Below are positions 34,731 through 46,600 of a stretch of DNA of 64,000 nucleotides, in pieces. Below the pieces are notes generated by a model. That model searched no databases and was not told the DNA's origin. It worked only from the letters and a program-made list of their open reading frames with translations. The translations under genes were made by a program, and so were the position numbers. Positions within the stretch are counted from its first letter, which is position 1. Every line of letters begins with the position of its first letter. This stretch comes from Heliocidaris tuberculata (taxonomy: Eukaryota > Echinodermata > Echinoidea > Camarodonta > Echinometridae): contig CM046846.1 of NCBI GenBank assembly GCA_025618425.1, positions 30,419,619 to 30,483,618 on the forward strand, given 5' to 3'.

Positions 34731-35313
34731 GGATCACGTCTTGGAAGCAGTTCCTTGTGGTGATGGCATTTTTTTCTGCTTCCAAGAAACAAAATGAACG
34801 AATTTCACGCTTAACTTGACGCAAATCCTGGACTCCTGCCTCTTTCATTCTCCTCGGTGTTATTCCTTTCAAAATGGATATCATAATGCTAATGTATACG
34901 GTATACTTTCGTTTCGGTTCTAGTCATCATTATTCATCATTTTGATGCATGATCAATGAAGTCCAAATTTCGATCATAATTTATTGAAATTGAATAGCTT
35001 TTGGAGGCGCCGTCAGCTTCAGAGAGAACAAAATGAAAAGACCTTGATTGGTGTACGTTAAATGAAGCGAACAAAGTTTACTATCCGACGGAAAACTACT
35101 TTATCAAATGGATTTGGGGTTAAAATATGAGGGATGAATTGTCGCAGACAAATCCGATATATGTTGTATTTATTTCAGAGCAGTGTATTGCAACATAAAA
35201 ATACTTTTTGCCAACCACAGTACTGGAATTAAGGCACGCAGTGATCGTTGTAAGAGCCTACACTATCAACATCCCTTCAGTTGAATTTGGACGCTTCAAT
35301 ATAATAGTCAGAA
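34731..35313 (+). other. Upstream region of the receptor gene
   Basis: About 580 bp before the receptor ATG, no repeats recognised. It should contain the receptor promoter and 5' UTR unless an upstream non-coding exon exists. I saw no TATA box in a convincing place. Confidence 0.5.
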
Positions 35314-36435
35314 ATGGAAACAGTGACCACACCTACCCCTGAAGATACTATTTATGCACTGGACAACCCACCCCTCCACCAAGCTCTAGTGTTACTATTC
35401 TTTATCCCTCTCCTCTTTATAATCATCTTCGGTAATGCAATGGTGATCGTAGCTGCCTACAAGGAGCCCAGACTCCGAACCCAAAGCTACATCATCCTCA
35501 CCAGTCTTGCTGTATCCGATCTCTGCATTGGTCTGGTAGCAACACCCCTCGAGCTTTACTCCCGGGTGGTACAAGATGACATCACCTGTTCTGTTGCCAA
35601 GTCGGGATACTTCACAGCCTGGCTGTACGTCTTAGTCTATGTTTCCATTGTGCATATTGTTCTCATCACTGTAGATCGTCTGCTCGCGCTGACGAGACCA
35701 CTTCGCTACGTTGCCATGGTGACGACGAAAAGGATATGTATCGCCATCGCGGTCGTCTGGATTGGAGGGGTGAGTTACGGGATCATTTCAGTGATCGAGT
35801 CGGGTAACAGTAAAGACAACACCTTAACGCAATTCTGCACTGGAGTCAGATATAAATCTGTATCTGCACGTTGTTTTCTTCTTGGAAGCGCTAGTTCCAT
35901 ACTCCTTATTGGCGGCGTTTTGATCGCGTTGAATATTCGAATTCTCCGCATCGCCGTGAACCACTCGCGACGCATTCAACAGAATTCAGTCAACCCCGAC
36001 TTTAACCCTCCTCCTCCACGTCAGGCATGGCAGGGCCTAGGTCGGCATCAGTTCAAGGCCGCCAAAACCACCGTCTTTGTTGTGGGTATGTTTTGCATTG
36101 GTTGGTTTCCTACCAGTATCTGGTTCTTTCTCAGAACCTTTGCCGACATGAGCCTTGTCAGCCAGATCATTCTTTTCGAACTCTGCTTTTTCATCGCCAA
36201 TTTGAGCTCTGCAGTGAACCCCTTCATTTACTGCTTCAAAGACAGCCTCTTCAGACGTACGTTTTGCAAAATTTTCCCACCACTCATTAGAGCCTTGAGA
36301 CACACCAGATTCCGAGTGGATTTCGAAAGAGATTCATGTATAGCCATCAAACATGTCAAAGGTCATGTGCAGGTTAATAATATTGATGTCGTTTGTCCGT
36401 ATCATTACGAAGGAAGACAAGACAATTTAGAGTGA
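35314..36435 (+). CDS. Class A (rhodopsin-like) G-protein-coupled receptor, intronless
   Basis: A complete 373-residue, single-exon protein with seven membrane segments. Landmarks: GN in TM1 (Asn41), LAVSD in TM2 (Asp69), Cys92 and Cys175 for the usual disulfide, DRL in place of DRY (Asp121-Arg122-Leu123), Trp149 in TM4, GWFP in place of CWLP (Trp264, Pro266), and NPFIY in TM7 (302-306) followed by a basic helix 8. The TM3 position used by amine receptors for the ligand-binding Asp (3.32) is Leu104, so it is probably not an aminergic receptor. The third inner loop has NPPPP. The start is supported by the short hydrophilic N-terminus before TM1 and the context GAAATGG. It acts at the plasma membrane through G proteins; the ligand is unknown. 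Intronless orphan receptors of this class are greatly expanded in echinoderms, which fits. No neighbouring copy lies in the window. Confidence 0.93.
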   Translation: METVTTPTPEDTIYALDNPPLHQALVLLFFIPLLFIIIFGNAMVIVAAYKEPRLRTQSYIILTSLAVSDLCIGLVATPLELYSRVVQDDITCSVAKSGYFTAWLYVLVYVSIVHIVLITVDRLLALTRPLRYVAMVTTKRICIAIAVVWIGGVSYGIISVIESGNSKDNTLTQFCTGVRYKSVSARCFLLGSASSILLIGGVLIALNIRILRIAVNHSRRIQQNSVNPDFNPPPPRQAWQGLGRHQFKAAKTTVFVVGMFCIGWFPTSIWFFLRTFADMSLVSQIILFELCFFIANLSSAVNPFIYCFKDSLFRRTFCKIFPPLIRALRHTRFRVDFERDSCIAIKHVKGHVQVNNIDVVCPYHYEGRQDNLE

Positions 36436-36575
36436 CATTATTTATTGAGATAGACATTATTTTTGTGTATAGTTCAAGGAACAGCTATGGATTTTCATGG
36501 TGTAAGACCCAGGCGTAGAGCCTATTTACCGAATTACTGTGATATCTAAGAGTAAATTCTTCAAATCGATAGAGG

Positions 36576-37041
36576 CAGTGGCGTAAGCTTGAGTCCAGCC
36601 ATTGAGGGGGCACTGGCGTCATTGGGGGCACCGGTCTTACTCGGAAAATTTCATTGCGACTTTACGAGGTCACTGATTACTTATTATTTATTTATTCATT
36701 CATCTCGAATCTTTATCCAGGGTAGCCTGCTCAGCTGCAATAATTACATAAAAGTACAGAATTCATATAGATCTACAATAAAATGAAACAGAAAATACAT
36801 TAAGAAAGAGAAAAAGGCACTGGTCTTCAACAGGGCTCTGCATATACAAGTATAAATACTTGCATACCTCATGAACACAATTATAGGGAGAGGGTGCGGG
36901 AAGCGGTCCTTCTGTCTTCTTTTCTCCTCCTTCCCCCTTTCTCTTTCTCTATTTTTCTCTTTTTCTTTCTTTTTTTCTTTTTTCTTTTTTGCCATTCGAT
37001 TGGCGGGCACGTGCTCTCTGGGCCCTGTAGCTACGCCACTG
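36576..37041. mobile_element. hAT-like MITE with exact 8-bp target duplication
   Basis: 466 bp with ends CAGTGGCGTA and TACGCCACTG, flanked on both sides by GATAGAGG (36568-36575 and 37042-37049). The interior is a T/C-rich low-complexity tract with no transposase. It lies 140 bp after the receptor stop codon, possibly in its 3' UTR. Confidence 0.88.
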
Positions 37042-37868
37042 GATAGAGGTATGAAGTATGCAACCCCCCCCCCCCCCCCCCTCCGCATTAAATGTATTAA
37101 AAATATATTTTTTAGGGTTTAAAATACAAAAAAAATTCTAAGGCTCGGTGGCTTTGCTTCCTCGCATAATGTTGTTGCTCCAAGCTCAAGATATCGTAAT
37201 TTCGCACCCCAGTATGAGATAATTATAGTTTATAAAATTAATATAGCGTTTCTCGTATTTAATTTTCGTTGCTTTGCTCGCTTTTTAGGCTTCATCAGCC
37301 TCTTGTTAAATATTGCGCCCCATTATAGATCTAGTGGGACGCAAATTTATGTTAGTTGTCTTATCAAAAAGTATTATTAAAGCTTATATAAAAACCTAAA
37401 GGGGGCGGTATTGCCGCTTTGGTATCCGGCACTGCTGTTGAGAGGGACATAGAGTTAGAAAGATTGACAGAAATCTTGTTTGATATTACCCCCTTGTTAT
37501 TTCAAAGTAAAAAAAGTGCTTCCGTAGCACCTGTGTGATTATACATATTTGGGAGACGCTAAGCTCCGCCTCAATTAGGCCACGCCTAGGCACGTGCTCT
37601 ATTGTTGTGTGAACCCATCTGGTTTGGGCCTTATTCTTATTGGCTAGGACTCTTTGGAGTGGTTTGGTGTGCGCTCCTTTGATTGGCTGTTTGGTTTTCC
37701 CGTGTTGAAGAATAAGGTTCTATACCACAGAACTCCTAAGGAAGTTCTGTGTTCTATACTGTGTAATGGGTTCTCCTAAATGCCTGCACGTCCCGGTCAT
37801 ATGATTTTTTTTTTTTTTTTTTTCGTTTTCGCCGCGTCTCTCTAATACGGAAGAGTTAAAATGCCATG
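37042..37868. other. Intergenic
   Basis: A run of about 18 C (37064-37081), then sequence with 'TTCGTTGCTTTGCTCGC', a phrase that recurs near 20470 and 21340 ('GCTTTGCTCC...CGC'), a sign of a dispersed repeat. No gene. Confidence 0.5.
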
Positions 37869-37918
37869 ACGACAGGACGAGATATTTCATCTTGTCAAGT
37901 CGACTTTATATCCATATC

Positions 37919-38168
37919 CAGGGGCGGCGCTACAGGGGGGCAGAGGGGGCGACCGCCCCCCTATGATTTTTCAAGTAGTGAAAAAAGAAAAAAAAAAGAA
38001 AAAGGAAGAAAAGGGAAGAAAAGGGAAGAAAGAAGAAAGAGGAGTATTAAAAAGAGAGGTCTTAAACATATAACTCTATATTACCCCTGTTATTTAATGG
38101 AGAAAAAATATGACGTCATCTTTAGGTCGTCTTGCCCCTCCTATCAAAATACCCTGGCGCCGCCCCTG
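37919..38168. mobile_element. hAT-like MITE with exact 8-bp target duplication, nested
   Basis: 250 bp with ends CAGGGGCGGCGC and GGCGCCGCCCCTG, flanked by TCCATATC on both sides (37911-37918, 38169-38176). The interior is A/G-rich. It interrupts a repeat containing GTCGAC: 'AAGTCGACTTTATA' on the left and 'CATGTCGACATG' on the right. Confidence 0.9.
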
Positions 38169-38176
38169 TCCATATC

Positions 38177-38250
38177 ATGTCGACATGTAAAGATATTTAA
38201 ACTTACCATGTCGACTAATCAACTTTTATTAGTCGACATGGCGAAATAAA
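38177..38250. repeat. GTCGAC-containing palindromes
   Basis: CATGTCGACATG, then CCATGTCGACTAAT (38208-38221) and its exact inverse ATTAGTCGACATGG (38229-38242). Likely the rest of the foldback into which the hAT-like element jumped. Confidence 0.65.
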
Positions 38251-39224
38251 TTATCTTGCCAAGTGATTTTTCTCAAACAAACTATACAAGATCAAGCCAG
38301 AAGGGGCAATTTCTACGACGATATACGTTTTAATTTGATTTACTTCTTTGAATAAACTCGCACCGAATCTTAATTTCAATCTTCGTTTCTGAGTTTTTCT
38401 GTTGTCGTTCTTCATTTCGTTCTTCATTTCGTTCTTCAACACCCCTGTATTGTAATGACTTATTTACCATCGTACCATTACATAGATAAAGGGTATAAAA
38501 TAGCATTTGCAAAATGAACATTTGAAAGAAATGTCAATTTTCGGTTGTCTTGCTAAATTCCTCGACAATATCTGAAGGCCTGTGAAAAAGTATATAACAA
38601 GAAACGTGTGCGCTAATGTTACCTAATTCGCATTAGCTTTCGGTCGTGTGAGGGCCTTTTCAGATCATTTCTGTGGAGACAAATAAAAACAAGAAGGCCT
38701 ATAAAATACGACACACATTATTCATACACCGGCAGAAATACAATGTGTTGATAATATAAATCATAATCTAGCAAAAAAGTCAGTAATCATAACATATACG
38801 GTACGAACATTAATTTTTGTCAAAGGTATTTTCGAGTCGTTCAATCGCCATTTAGTGTGGTGTGCACCTATTGTGTGTATGAGTAGGGGGTATTATAATG
38901 TTGGATGTGCTAATTAAAAACAGTTTGGTCATAATGCATATTTAATATTGTCCCCGGATTACTATTTTTACAATATTTCATATCATTTTCATTATTCCAA
39001 ATTAATCATTGTCTAAATCACGATCGTATGACCATGATGACATAGGCCGATTGATAACATTTTATCTTCATCATATCTTATATGTATCAAAATTTAATGT
39101 TATTTGATATGTGTAGGATACTACATGTATTTCCAATATAATGATTTGTACATATACCAGTGTCACGACTGTTCTATTTTGTAGTGTAAGGGAGGGGGGG
39201 GGGGGGTGTGGATAAGATAATGTA

Positions 39225-39262
<38 letters not shown>

Positions 39263-40100
39263 ATTATTTGCATAAATTTGTATTTTTTCCTCACAGAGGG
39301 GTTTGTAAAATACAAGTTGCATTACTTTTTAATTATTACTATATGCCTAATTTTACTGAAATTATGATTATGATAGTATAATTGCTTATTATATGTGATT
39401 ACTGTACTTTATTTTTTTTCCATTTATGTGAAAATTATGTTATAACAACTTAGATATATTACATGTTATGTAAAACACCGAAAGACCTCATGTGGAAAAA
39501 TAAAGAAACCTTTAAACCTAGGCCCTTTATCGAAAGTATTCTGTCTTCATTGAATTATAGGATATTTTTTTTAAAGATCCTTTGTCGTACTTTTTAAAAA
39601 TCTAGAATGAGAACGTTATATTTGCCGTTTTCCCCCTTTTTAATGGAAATAAATGATTACAAATTTAAATTGTATGGAAATTGCCGTTTTCACTGTGTAT
39701 AAGTCTTCTCCTTCTCTCCGAGTCTCTCTCGCTCTCTTTCCGTCTCTTCCCTCTTCAACTCTTCTTAGTACCATCCCCAATAATACCTTACCTCTCTTTC
39801 AATGAAGCCCCTTTCCGTAGAAAGCAAGCTTTCAGAAATCAATTGACCCAAGTGAGATCGATTGTCATTATATAACCATGCAAGCTAGATATGCCTATAT
39901 GCTTCGAGGGTAGGAATAAAAAGTAAGTGGGTGGCTCAGTCTCAGATCTCAGGAAATATAGTTTTAAAAGGTTTTCATAAGTTTTAATTTGTCTATGCTC
40001 AGGCCGCCTGGGAACGATTTTGTTACTAAAAAAAAAAGTCTTCGGCGTTTTGGGGTCTCTTTTTAAATCCAAAAATCTCTGACAAGCTAAAAAAAGGTCC
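38251..40100. other. Intergenic upstream of EPHX2-B
   Basis: AT-rich with a G run near 39190, an (AT)n tract at about 39226-39260, and CT-rich sequence at 39705-39765. No supported gene. Confidence 0.55.
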
Positions 40101-40240
40101 TCACCGTTTTGGGGTCTCTTTTTAACTACTTTTTAGCTACAGCACCCCCAGCACCCCCTTCAGCACCTTCTAGGGGGTGCTGCACACCCCCTCAAAAAAT
40201 CCTGGGGGTGCTGCAGCACCCCAGCACCTCCGGCTCCCTG
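40101..40240. repeat. GC-rich 'GGTGCTGCAGCACC' hairpins
   Basis: Several inverse pairs of CAGCACCCCC and GGGGGTGCTG within 110 bp, about 290-420 bp upstream of the EPHX2-B ATG. 'GTTTTGGGGTCTCTTTTTAA' occurs twice just before. Probably repeat-derived; an effect on the promoter is not shown. Confidence 0.6.
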
Positions 40241-40528
40241 CACTGTCTATGCTCCCGACCTTATTACGCTCAACTACCCGCCCGCGATCGTGCCACACCC
40301 ACCAGCGAGCCCCGCCCTCCTCTCCTGTTTTTTCTGTTCATATGGCGCACTCCAAGTGTAAATACTCTACGGAGTTGTGTACACTGGTCACTGTTTTCCA
40401 AGTTGTTTTGTTATTTTTTCAATCTTCATTTGGCTTACCATAACTATTTGCAAACATGTGTATTTTGTTTATAGCGCATTGACCTTTCACAGACATTTGC
40501 TGATTAAACTCTGTGATTTTGCCATGCC

Positions 40529-40657
40529 ATGACTCTGCAAATCGCCAGAACCGTCTATTCTAGGAGCACAAGCACACGAGCTGTGACAATTTTATCAATA
40601 ACGCAGAAACACTGGTTATTCTGGACCGATCGGACGTTTTCATCGACCTCAAATATG
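40529..40657 (+). other. Alternative N-terminus of EPHX2-B: possible mitochondrial presequence
   Basis: The upstream ATG (40529) adds 42 residues before the Met at 40655 that aligns with the family start. The extension begins MTLQIARTVYSRSTSTRAVT, is rich in Arg, Ser and Thr, and has no acidic residue for the first 30 positions, as in mitochondrial targeting peptides. If used it would direct a normally cytosolic/peroxisomal enzyme to mitochondria. Targeting is inference. Confidence 0.5.
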
Positions 40658-43600
40658 GCACAAAATACCAAGAAGAAGGCCGTGCTATTTGACCTGGGAG
40701 GAGTGCTGTTTGAGCCGCCGCAGAATGCCCTTCGAAAGTACGGGGAGCAGCTTGGTTTGCCCGGGTGAGTATCGGCGTAGATCTAGCTGAGTGATACATT
40801 AAGCAGACTTTGACGTGTTTGTTCACTAACTTTACCATGGCATGACCGAGCAAGATAAATATGCGTGTGAAAGTTCACAGAACTCTGAGTTGATTGCCTG
40901 GGATGGGTGTGATTTTGCAAGTGTTTACCTTAGCATGTTTACACTGAATTGAAATATGAAGATATTGGGACTGTTTGGTCGTGTCAATAATGATTGATGG
41001 TGATTTCTGCTGGTTCTGAAATGAGGTTGCACAGAAACCACAAGGTCATTGACAATGTCAGCACAGCTAATGCCTTAGCAAATTGATTATGTTTTTGAAG
41101 TTACTAGATAAAATCTTTTAACTTAACTATTTTTGAAGCTTTATATCCTGGAGAGAATGTGAGACAATAAAATAAAATTCAATCTTAGTTTTCTTTTGGC
41201 TTGAATAAAAAAAAATCACAGTACGTCGAGATCTACTTAAAGGGGGTACCCAATGCTGAAACAATGTTAGTTCATTTAAAAGATCATGATTTTATTAGCA
41301 GAAAATCATCTGCCTCAAGTTTTTTTAAAATTCGTGTTGCCAGAAAAATCCCCGAAATATGGTAAGACTTCAGGATATTTTGGCCCCTCAGCTGTGTCCC
41401 AATTTCAGCTAGGTAACCACAATGACGTCAAAGTTGTTACCCAGGTTCGCGTATTGCAGATGTGTTGCGCGCTAGACTGTACAAAATGCATTACACCTTG
41501 CGCGCATTTTGCTATAATTGCGCGACAAGGTAACCACTTTGACGTCATTGTGGTTACCTAGCTGAAATTGGGACACAGCTGAGGGGCCAAAATATCCTGA
41601 AATCTTACCATATTTCGGGGATTTTCTGGCAACACGAATTTTAAATTTTTTTAAAGGCAGATGATTTTCTTCTAATAAAATCATGATCTTTTAAATGAAC
41701 TAACATTGTTTCAGCATTGGGTACCCCCTTTAAGATGCAGTAGAAATGTAAAATGTTTCACTTCAGACCAATAGTAAGACAGTTATGAATATTTGAAATC
41801 TGTGATTATTGAATTGTATGCTTATATATGTTAACTGTTTTTGTTTAATTGCTACATACATGTTAAATTATGTATGTAAATTTATTTTCAAAGCACTGTT
41901 CAAGTAATTTTGTGTTTATGTTGTTCAAAGATAATCACATGAAATGCACTTTACATTTCGATGTTTCAGTGGTCTTGACCATAAGCTCACCTTCAAAAAT
42001 TAACAACTTTTACATTTGTTAGATGAATTATCCCTACTGTTTTCTAATTTTACCAAGTGCTGCTTTTCTCTGAATATTTTCTTTTCACCTAAAGCACCTT
42101 CCAGTGATCATTTGAAAGGTTTTTATGACTGTGTTGTATCATAATGCTAATTACAACAGACTTTTATAAATGATAGGTAATAAACCATTATCCCTACGTT
42201 TGAAATGTCTTTTATCAACCCCAGTTTCTTTTGTCTACATCTTCTGTTTTCATTGTAGATCTTTTCTAGAGAAAGCTATGATCAAGGGAAGACCTGATAA
42301 TGCTTTCTGCAAGATGGAGCGAGGGGAACTCACAGCGACACAGGTAATAATTTTAATGTATGATAAGAACAACAACAGATCGGATGATAAAGGGATAGGC
42401 CAAGATTTAACTTCAGTATCCAATGCAAACACAAATACAGGAGAAGCAGAGTCAAATTACCCAGCAACCAATAAACTCTGCCTCCTTCTCCTTGAATCTG
42501 CTGCAATTCCATGTATTGAGTCCTGTTTGATGACAAAATTAGTTTTGAAGTTGTTTTACCCAGTAAATACAAAAGAAAATCCCCCTCAAAATATAGCCCA
42601 TAGTAACTGGATATTGCTGTTCATAGATTCATAGATTTATTCAACAAGTGTTGCATATCTTGTTGTTGCTTATTGTTTGCATACAGTTGTGAGGGTCTAA
42701 CAGTGCAACTGCAGCTGTGAATTGCAAATTATTAATTTGTTATTGTTGGGGATGACAGTTTCAGTCCCTGTAAGGTCCTGTCACTTTTCAAGAATTTTTT
42801 AAAGCTTTATATTTTGTAAAATGTTTTAAGGCTCCAACACGTATGGGACTCTTTTTCTCAACACGAGTAAAACTAACTGGTATGCCTTCATTATAGATTT
42901 CTGGAGCCTATGACTGAAATTTTATACTTTTTCCTTCTAAGGTATCTCACTTATCCCTGCCAAATTTTGGTTCTAGGACATATGCTCGGATGCTCCTGTG
43001 TGAATAGCACTGCGGTCAATTTTCTACACTAAACAAATGCCTATCTTAAACCCTGGAGTCAACAGTATTATACTGTTGACTCCAGGGTTTAAGATAGGCA
43101 TTTGTTTGTCAGTATACCTAATCCTAACATTCAAGAGAAGGGCGGGTTCTGGGAAATGTGAAAAATATTTGGTGAGCTTTCTCATTCTTTTTATGTCAGT
43201 TTGTTAAGAATATCATATTAAAATAGCTCCTTGAAAAAAATTGCTCTTCAAATGCCCTCATATTCTAATTATGATGAGAATTAGCTGCAATGTTCGGGCC
43301 GAAGCCGCCAAACATTCATGGCAGGTGTGTACAGTCCCATATACACATTTCGATGTGCAGTGCATGTGAGCTGCGGTGACAATGGGTCAATATCAATGAT
43401 TCCAAAAACTCCAGTTTACACCAATGGTTACGTAGGCATATCAACCTTTCCCAAATTGCTTTGAGACCGTTTCTTTCACAATGTACATGTAATTGCATGA
43501 CCAGAACTCCACTTTATCTTTAACCTATCCTAACTTTGATGAAGTAAAGCTCGGACCAAGTGTTGCAGTCTGAGCAAATGTCACATCACCCAAATTTTGT

Positions 43601-46600
43601 GATCATGTTCCTGTCTTTGGTAAATGGGAAACAGCACAATATAAACTCCATCCATGATGTAGCCTAGCATATAATGTTGTTGTTGTTAATTATCTTTCAA
43701 ACCAGTTTGCAGATGAGTTCACCAAGGACTGTCATGCACTGTCCAAGGAAGAAGGTCAAGCACTCCCCAAGGATTTCAATGCCAGGAACATGTTTGATAC
43801 TTTCATGAATATCAAGATGGTACCTGATATGCTGAATGCTGTGTCTGCTCTCAAACAAAATGGTAACCATTTCAATTTGTGAAATACAGTAGTCACTGCT
43901 GTATGTAGTATTGAATTGAATTCAAAAGGCTTATTTACTGTATAAGACAATTTTTACATACAGATATTTTTGCTGATGATGGGGACACAGACAATGTCAG
44001 GAGTTGTTCTTTTCATGAACTTAAAATTAATGTTCACACTTGCATTGCCAGCTCATTTTCACTTGTTGTTGAATTCACTGTCCTAAAAAAACAATTGCAA
44101 AATTTGTAAAAATATAACCCTCCGGAAAGTAATGGCTTATCATAAAGTAATCATTGTAGCCAAAGAGCTGACTTGTTGCTATGTTTACCTTCATTAAAAC
44201 TTAACCATTTGAATGATGGAGAATACAATAAAAAGCAGCTCAAATTTTTTCTTAATGCATATTCATAATGTTATGAGGAAATTGAATCAAAGAGAGAAAG
44301 ATGAAGCTTAAATAAGTAATTTTTAAAATGGAAATTAAAAATATAAGTTGTATAAAAAAAATTGGTTTTAGTTTTAGATGACTTGCCTCTTTATGTTTTA
44401 CACAAGTTTGACGATAGGAAATGAAAAAATGACTAGCAACATTTATAATTCTGTAGCTATTCCTTTGTTCTTGTTTTTTTATGTAAGGTATAAAAACAGC
44501 AGCCGTGACCAACAACTACATAGATGACCGGGAGCAGAACTCTATAGGTGCTGGTGCCATGGCGGTTCTTAGCTCCTTCTACTTTGATCACTTTGTGGAA
44601 TCCTGTCGCTTTGGGAAGCGTAAACCTGATCCAAGTATCTTCAACGAGGCCCTCAAGAAATTGGGAGTCAAGGCAGAAGAGGTGTGTGTAAAAGGAATTT
44701 TTAATAGAAGTAAGCTGTTATAAAAGTCTTTAACATGTTTTGGCAAAGCCTTTTGAAGTTGTTTATAAACTTGTTGAATGAATTTGCTTACTCTCACATA
44801 TTCCATAGACCCCACCTAAGATTTCTCGGGCACCATCATCAGCAGGTTAAATAAACATAAGTCCTCAACTAATTTTGTAGTCCTTTGCTGAGGACTTAAA
44901 ATCATAGGTTTCCTAGTTGCTGATTTAACATCATATATTTGCTTTCTTTGTATACCAGCAATTTTAATAGCCGCTGAATCAAATGTTTCTAAACCTTTCA
45001 GGCAGTGTTTCTAGATGACCTTGGACCTAATGTGAAGGCTGCCAGAGAGCTGGGATTCTCAACTATCCTCGTAAAGGATTCATCTGCTGCCCTCAAGGAA
45101 CTGCAAGAAGTCACCGGAATTGATGTATGTAGACAATGATCATTGCATAGCGGCTGAGTGTAACATTGTAAAACCCACCGAAGGAGTTATCCTGCTAAAG
45201 CAAGACAACATAAATGAATTATTTATTTTATATTGTATTATCTATGTATTTTGGGTCATTTTGAATACTTAAAATATTTGTGACTGCACACTCTCAAACA
45301 AATGCTCATTTTTTTCTCTCTTCCCACAATCCTTTATACAATTACATTCAATTCAATATAATATCTGTTTTCTTCCAGCCATATTTTTTCTACACTATAC
45401 AAAGTATTCAATAATATGTACAGAGTAATATGAATGTTATTCAAAAGCATGGTGTTTTGCAACATGAAGCAAAGAGCTTGTTTTGGGTATGCCTGCAAGA
45501 TTTAAATTATACATTCAAGTCAAAGTCTTGTTTGATTTCTTTTCCTCCCAATACAAAGGTAAGCCAGGAAGCCAAACCTCTCTCTGTTCATCATGAGAGG
45601 GTTCCTCATTCCTATGCTACAACAAGGGTAAGTTGATCTTGTCAATCACAATCACAGAAGCTTTCCATCTAGTTGGCAATACCATTACCTTACTGTAGAG
45701 GCCATAGAAATTATTGTACTATGTAAGGCCCAATAAAAATGATATGGTTTCCCCTTCTGAACTTTTTATTTCTAAAAATATGGTAGAGGGGCGTTTTGTT
45801 TATAATTGATATTTGATATATTTTTCCCAGATGGATGCTTCTATGGTTTAAAAACAAGTTTTCTTTAAAAGTTTCATTTGTCCAAGCACTGTAAAGTTTC
45901 ATAACATGTTCAAATTACTCTATGTTATTGTTTAAACTTCATTTTCTAGATTTGTACATATTGGTGTTTATGTGATTTTAAAACAAAAAGATTTAGTTAA
46001 AAGGATTGAAGGTTCATGATTCCCCTTGTTTTAGATTCAAAATTAGAGTATATGTTTTGTTTGCCTAAATAGTTTGTTGATCTTACTTTTAAATGGTGAT
46101 TTTTTTGTACGTTGAATTACATTATTTTCATATCAGAGTGGAGTTCGGTTTCACTATGTAGACATTGGTAGCGGTCCTCCAGTCATCTTCTGCCATGGGT
46201 TCCCCGAATCATGGTACGAATGGAAATCTCAGGTAAGCCTTTTTGTATGGCTCAAGTTGCAAATTCTATTTCTACAATTTAACATATTTAAAACTTTCCT
46301 TACCGGTATACAAAAAAAAACTTGCTTTGGTTACTTCAGACTGGTCCAATACCAAGTATCTCAAACTGAGACTTGCTTCAGTAACTTGACTAACTTCCAC
46401 ATTGTATAAAGATATGTTTAACTGGTTCTAAAGTAGCCTTCTTTTAAGATTACATGATGACTTGTAATTTGTAATTACTTATGATTGTGTTTTCACTAGT
46501 ATATAACAATAATTTTACATCACAATAAAATTCAAGCTGTGAACTTAATCTTAATTCAAACATATGTTGTTGATTACATCCGTTTACCTTCTTTGTTTAC

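Noticed and set aside
35775..36303. Minus-strand and alternative-frame ORFs within the receptor
   Set aside because: Shadows of the receptor coding sequence.
40109..40474. Proline-rich ORFs upstream of EPHX2-B
   Set aside because: They come from the GC-rich hairpin repeat and have no other support.
41286..41684. Pair of small proteins repeated at 47318-47545
   Set aside because: Both strands of the long inverted arms of the family 1 foldback; no coding signal.
42170..42634. 154-residue ORF starting in an EPHX2-B intron
   Set aside because: It reads through the real exon 42259-42343 in frame but its flanks are intron; the exon borders and homology support splicing instead.
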